From an uncultured Mycoplasmatota bacterium (GTDB lineage: Bacteria > Bacillota_I > Bacilli_A > RF39 > UBA660), in assembly GCA_948472605.1 (NCBI GenBank), contig CAOKUH010000058.1:1-9707 (forward strand): a stretch of 9,707 bases of DNA, given 5' to 3'. Numbering within the stretch: position 1 is the stretch's first letter; each line of letters begins with the position of its first letter. Positions 7,587-9,707 of this stretch are shown in pieces. The position numbers were made by a program, and so were the translations under genes. The notes beneath the pieces are model-generated. The model saw nothing but the letters and a program-made list of their open reading frames with translations, had not been told where the DNA came from and searched no databases.

Positions 7587-7990
7587 ACTTCACCTTTCTT
7601 TTTAGTTCTAACAAATAGTGCCAATTCGTTAGTTTCTAAATTTTCTTCTACTTCTGTATAATACATTCCACAACAAGGACAATCACTTATTCCAGACTGA
7701 AATTCTTCATATGTAGTGTCATCATATTCTAAACCAACTTTATAAAGTCTAAAATCTGGTTTTAATAATTCTTCTATCGTACACTTATTCAATTTATCGG
7801 TGTTTAAAATTAAAACCAAATCATTATAAGTAGATGGAGTTAAAAACTTATCATCAAAGCAATACATATTGTATTGAATTCCATCCATTCTTATACCTTT
7901 TATCTCCTCTTCAAAAAATTTCATTTTAGGTAATGGAGTTTCTTTACTCCATACTGCTATACTTTTTATTTTTTTATTTACATTTTTCAT
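7577..7990 (-). CDS. Hypothetical protein with a CPCC motif, 137 aa
   Basis: No function can be named. The sequence has strand-like segments (SIAVWSKETPLP, LVLILNTDKL) and a DCPCCGMYY motif with Cys104, Cys106 and Cys107. This resembles half of a zinc knuckle, but no second Cys pair follows, so a structural zinc site would need a partner or a dimer. The ATG at 7990 is supported by AGAGGT about 5 nt upstream. The gene is coupled by overlap to the ~151-aa gene. It lies 97 nt downstream of the 193-aa gene, and that gap holds a notable hairpin (8010-8050). Confidence 0.75.
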   Translation of the reverse strand: MKNVNKKIKSIAVWSKETPLPKMKFFEEEIKGIRMDGIQYNMYCFDDKFLTPSTYNDLVLILNTDKLNKCTIEELLKPDFRLYKVGLEYDDTTYEEFQSGISDCPCCGMYYTEVEENLETNELALFVRTKKKGEVWM

Positions 7991-8009
7991 AATTTACCTC
8001 TTTCATTAT

Positions 8010-8072
8010 ATATAATCGCTAAGGCGAGAGAGCAACGCCTACGATTATATTTTCTATTTAAATTACTCTCTC
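8010..8072 (-). promoter_or_regulatory. Hairpin with a loop complementary to an upstream GAGAGAG, leader of the 137-aa gene
   Basis: ATATAATCG (8010-8018) pairs with CGATTATAT (8042-8050), and AGGCG (8022-8026) with CGCCT (8036-8040), giving a 14-bp broken stem. In the minus-strand RNA the loop side carries CUCUCUC (8032-8026), which is complementary to GAGAGAG just upstream (8072-8066), so a pseudoknot or an alternative pairing is possible. No U-run follows, so this is not a simple terminator. A TATAAT (8049-8044) with TTGAGA 19 nt upstream on the same strand is a competing promoter reading. Confidence 0.45.
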
Positions 8073-8087
8073 AATAAAGAACTAAAA

Positions 8088-8669
8088 CTAAGCTTGGTAA
8101 TACCAATACTTCTTGTCGTTGTTCTTTTCATATTGTTTAATCTTAGCTTGTCTACCATGCAAACGATTAATCGCTTCAGTTATAGTAGAAACATCTCGAA
8201 CATCATTTGTTGTTAAATGATAATTGAAACGAGATAGTACAGAATTTAATCTATCTATCGTGTTCTCAATATAATCATTACCTAAGAAGAATAAGTCCTC
8301 AATGCTTTTCACATTTGGAGTACCATCATTAACTAAGCAAATTAATTTAACAACGGGTGTATTAGAACTGCTCGTATAATAATACTCTGCTCTATCAATA
8401 GAACATGGAAGAACCACATTATCGGGTATCATAGCATGTTCTTTCTCGATAGATTTCTGCAAAGCCATTTGCATAATATTTAATGGTTCTTCATGATTTA
8501 CATCAAATATCTCTATGTTATCTTGGAAAAGCCAACCATCATCTAGTTGTGTATCCATATCATCTTGTGATATAATATCATTAGATGTATTTGAGATGTT
8601 TACATCATTTTGCTCTAAATTAGTTGCACCTAAATTAGAGCTTTTTACATCTTCTGATGAATTAAACAT
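8088..8669 (-). CDS. Acidic-headed, OB-fold-like protein, 193 aa (possible ssDNA-binding type)
   Basis: Residues 1-60 are Asn/Ser/Asp-rich and likely disordered. From about 85 the pattern changes: strands at 86-115 (VVLPCSIDRAEYYY, VVKLICLVNDG), a helical stretch at 120-150 with IENTIDRLNSVLSRF, and a terminal strand pair from 168 (LHGRQAKIKQYEK then KKYWYYQ). This order of beta pair, helix, then 'L-x-G-R/K-x-A-x-I' strand recalls phage and plasmid single-strand-binding-like proteins such as the DUF669 type. That is a fold guess, not a match I can prove. The ATG at 8669 has an excellent AAAGGAGG site. It is the first gene of the operon and is preceded by a structured RNA leader and a strong promoter. 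Confidence 0.75.
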   Translation of the reverse strand: MFNSSEDVKSSNLGATNLEQNDVNISNTSNDIISQDDMDTQLDDGWLFQDNIEIFDVNHEEPLNIMQMALQKSIEKEHAMIPDNVVLPCSIDRAEYYYTSSSNTPVVKLICLVNDGTPNVKSIEDLFFLGNDYIENTIDRLNSVLSRFNYHLTTNDVRDVSTITEAINRLHGRQAKIKQYEKNNDKKYWYYQA

Positions 8670-8695
8670 TATATACCTCCTTTCTCATAAGATTT

Positions 8696-8774
8696 TGCAA
8701 AGAGCAACTGGATATAAAATAGTCAGTTTTTAGGAAGGACCCGATGCTTTTATGGTCTTTTTTTGCCCTTTGCA
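8696..8774 (-). ncRNA. Structured 5' leader RNA (three-way junction), unclassified
   Basis: In minus-strand RNA, UGCAAAGGGC (8774-8765) pairs with GCUCUUUGCA (8705-8696), ten pairs including one G-U that would be a mismatch on the other strand. Inside are a GACC/GGUC stem (8757-8754 with 8741-8738) and an AACUG/CAGUU stem (8728-8724 with 8710-8706). The predicted transcription start is about 8773, so the RNA begins at the first base of the closing stem, which ends 12 nt before the ribosome site. UCCUU (8739-8735) is complementary to AAGGA of that ribosome site (8682-8678) and shares two bases with the GACC stem, so a switch between forms is conceivable. No known riboswitch class is recognised. 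Confidence 0.5.
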
Positions 8775-8779
8775 GTTTA

Positions 8780-8808
8780 AATATAACACACATTTTTTAT
8801 ACTTTCAA
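8780..8808 (-). promoter_or_regulatory. Promoter of the 193/137/151-aa operon
   Basis: The minus strand carries TTGAAA (8808-8803), a 17-nt spacer and TATATT (8785-8780), with TG at the extended -10 position. This is the best sigma-A-type promoter in the window, and its predicted start near 8773 coincides with the start of the leader RNA. Confidence 0.7.
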
Positions 8809-8850
8809 TACTTTTTTACCATTATTTTTAAAAAAATATACATTTTTTAT
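8790..8850. promoter_or_regulatory. Direct repeat operators in the divergent promoter region
   Basis: ACATTTTTTAT occurs at 8790-8800 and again at 8840-8850, exactly 50 bp apart, with a related ACTTTTTTAC between them (8809-8818). The first copy sits in the spacer of the minus promoter and the second over the -35 region of the plus promoter. These are candidate binding sites for the adjacent XRE regulator. A T-run in AT-rich DNA is weak evidence alone; the exact spacing and the promoter placement are the support. Confidence 0.4.
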
Positions 8851-8864
8851 CCATAATGTGCTAT

Positions 8865-8870
8865 TATAAT
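8865..8870 (+). promoter_or_regulatory. -10 of the regulator gene promoter
   Basis: A perfect TATAAT lies 26 nt before the regulator ATG. The -35 region (about 8842-8847) is only a T-run that lies inside the second direct repeat. The ribosome site GGAAAGGG follows shortly after the predicted start. Confidence 0.5.
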
Positions 8871-8896
8871 AATAAGGAAAGGGTGAAATATAACCA

Positions 8897-9634
8897 ATGG
8901 AAAAATCAAAACAAAAAGAAATAGGTATAAGACTTAAAAATTTACGAGAAGAAGCCAAACTATCTCAAAAAGAATTAGCAGAAGTATTAAAGAATAGAGA
9001 TATACTAAAAACCGCATTAGATGGAGAAACCGGAGGGCATACAATATCACAAATAGAAAGAGCAGTGAGAGGACTAACTATTGATATGGCTTTAGAATAC
9101 ACAAAAATATTTAATGTTTCATTAGACTACATTTATGGAGAATCTAATAATTTAAAACCAGAATACAACGAAATTATAGAAAAAATAGGTTTATCCGATA
9201 AAGCTATTAAAAATCTTGAAGAAATAAATAATAACAATAAAATTGCTATATCTGTATTAAATTACTTACTTAGCACTAAACCCGAGTTATTTAACCTGTT
9301 CTTAACAATGCTTAATAAATATGCAATTTTTGATAAAAATAAAAAACCACATAAAATTATAATGGAAAAACTAGAACATGCAAACAATGAAAATTTAGAA
9401 GATGAGTTACTACTATTGCTATTCAAAGTTTCTGAAATATCAAAATCATTAGCACATACCTTACGAAAAAGTGAAAATGATAAATACATAGAGGAACATT
9501 TTTCTAATTTAAATAAAAGATATTTAGAGAAACATTTCCTTAGCCAAAACAACGAAAATAAAAAAACTGAATTAGAAAAACTTTCTAACCCAAACAAAGA
9601 AAAACATACGCCTAAAAACCTTATAGGCGTATGA
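8897..9634 (+). CDS. XRE/Cro-CI family transcriptional regulator, 245 aa
   Basis: The N-terminus is a helix-turn-helix of the lambda-repressor fold: IRLKNLREEAKLSQKELAEV (11-30), recognition helix around TISQIERAVRG (49-59), and NVSLDYIYG (73-81), the usual end of this domain. About 10 extra residues (roughly 34-48, including DGETGGH) sit between helix 2 and the recognition helix, more than in most relatives. The region from 85 to 200 is helical, probably for dimerisation or signal response, and the last 45 residues are Lys/Glu/Asn-rich. No protease or peptide-binding domain is evident. The gene faces away from the 193-aa operon across a shared regulatory region, as expected for an element repressor that controls that operon and itself. 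GGAAAGGG precedes the ATG by about 11 nt. Confidence 0.88.
   Translation: MEKSKQKEIGIRLKNLREEAKLSQKELAEVLKNRDILKTALDGETGGHTISQIERAVRGLTIDMALEYTKIFNVSLDYIYGESNNLKPEYNEIIEKIGLSDKAIKNLEEINNNNKIAISVLNYLLSTKPELFNLFLTMLNKYAIFDKNKKPHKIIMEKLEHANNENLEDELLLLLFKVSEISKSLAHTLRKSENDKYIEEHFSNLNKRYLEKHFLSQNNENKKTELEKLSNPNKEKHTPKNLIGV
9600..9633 (-). terminator. Intrinsic terminator for the gene entering from the right edge
   Basis: CATACGCCTA (9605-9614) and TAGGCGTATG (9624-9633) form a perfect 10-bp stem with a 9-nt loop. On the minus strand it is followed by TTTTT (9604-9600), a strong terminator for the partial gene at 9648-9707. On the plus strand it lies inside the last codons of the regulator gene and lacks a T-run, though the stem may still help to end that transcript. 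Confidence 0.75.
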
Positions 9635-9647
9635 CATAAAATCTAAT

Positions 9648-9707
9648 CTAGGATATTTTATTAAGTGCTACTAATACAACTACATTATATTTACTTTCTA
9701 AATCTTC
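9648..9707 (-). CDS. C-terminal end of a gene running in from the right edge (partial)
   Basis: A minus-strand frame open to the window edge gives 19 residues (EDLESKYNVVVLVALNKIS) and ends at TAG, 14 nt before a strong minus-strand terminator. Sixty bases are too few to prove coding, but the stop-then-terminator arrangement and the protein-like composition support a real gene end. SKY plus a hydrophobic run and Ala loosely recalls the N-terminal motif of RNA polymerase omega, which would imply a truncated copy. The likeness is too short to trust. Confidence 0.45.
   Translation of the reverse strand, partial: EDLESKYNVVVLVALNKIS

Noticed and set aside
8515..8733. Plus-strand open frame of 72 codons
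   Set aside because: It is antisense to the start of the 193-aa gene and its leader, which have clear signals on the other strand.
8735..8764. Plus-strand intrinsic terminator (AAGGACC, GGTC and seven T)
   Set aside because: It is plausible by shape, but no plus-strand transcript is expected there. The same bases belong to the minus-strand leader, whose closing stem and start site fit better.
9262..9597. Minus-strand open frame of 111 codons
   Set aside because: It is antisense to the XRE regulator, and its composition (Ser/Leu/Phe-rich) mirrors the Lys/Glu/Asn-rich gene.
1..9707. CRISPR array, tRNA, rRNA or insertion sequence
   Set aside because: No regularly spaced repeats, cloverleaf or DDE transposase were seen; the recombinases are all of the serine type.

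Overview
The window is a very AT-rich stretch of DNA that looks like a low-GC Bacillota (Firmicutes) chromosome or plasmid. Evidence for this is the strong AAGGAGG-type ribosome sites, TATAAT promoters often preceded by TGn, A/T-biased codons and Bacillota-like recombinase and XRE-regulator sequences. TGA is used as a genuine stop in tightly packed genes, so the ordinary bacterial code applies rather than the mycoplasma code. Almost everything is on the minus strand, so it is described here in the direction of transcription, from right to left.

Right part (about 7.0-9.7 kb): an XRE-family regulator (8897-9634, +) faces away from a minus-strand operon. That operon starts at a good promoter near 8773 with a structured RNA leader of about 79 nt. 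It encodes a 193-aa protein with an acidic head and an OB-fold-like tail, then two overlapping genes of unknown function (137 and about 151 aa). An 11-bp direct repeat lies exactly 50 bp apart, one copy over each of the divergent promoters, and is a likely operator. A convergent gene end (9648-9707) with its terminator lies at the right edge.

Middle part (about 4.1-7.1 kb): a recombination module follows. It comprises a small serine resolvase (205 aa), a 100-aa protein of unknown function and a large serine recombinase/integrase (574 aa), in one operon with gaps of 3-7 nt. A 32-bp palindrome with a central AT lies upstream of the resolvase and is a candidate crossover site. A second dyad-symmetric region lies just downstream of the integrase and is a candidate attachment site. 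Regulator, small hypothetical genes, resolvase and integrase together look like one end of an integrative element. No relaxase, coupling protein or capsid gene is visible, so its type cannot be decided.

Left part (1-4.06 kb): a two-gene operon with its own promoter encodes an 823-aa protein with four N-terminal membrane segments and a translationally coupled 247-aa protein, neither recognised. Behind it is a separately promoted DnaQ-like 3'-5' exonuclease (216 aa). The gene pair next to an integrase is the best candidate for an undescribed system, possibly a membrane-anchored defence or stress-response cargo, but that is inference from context only.
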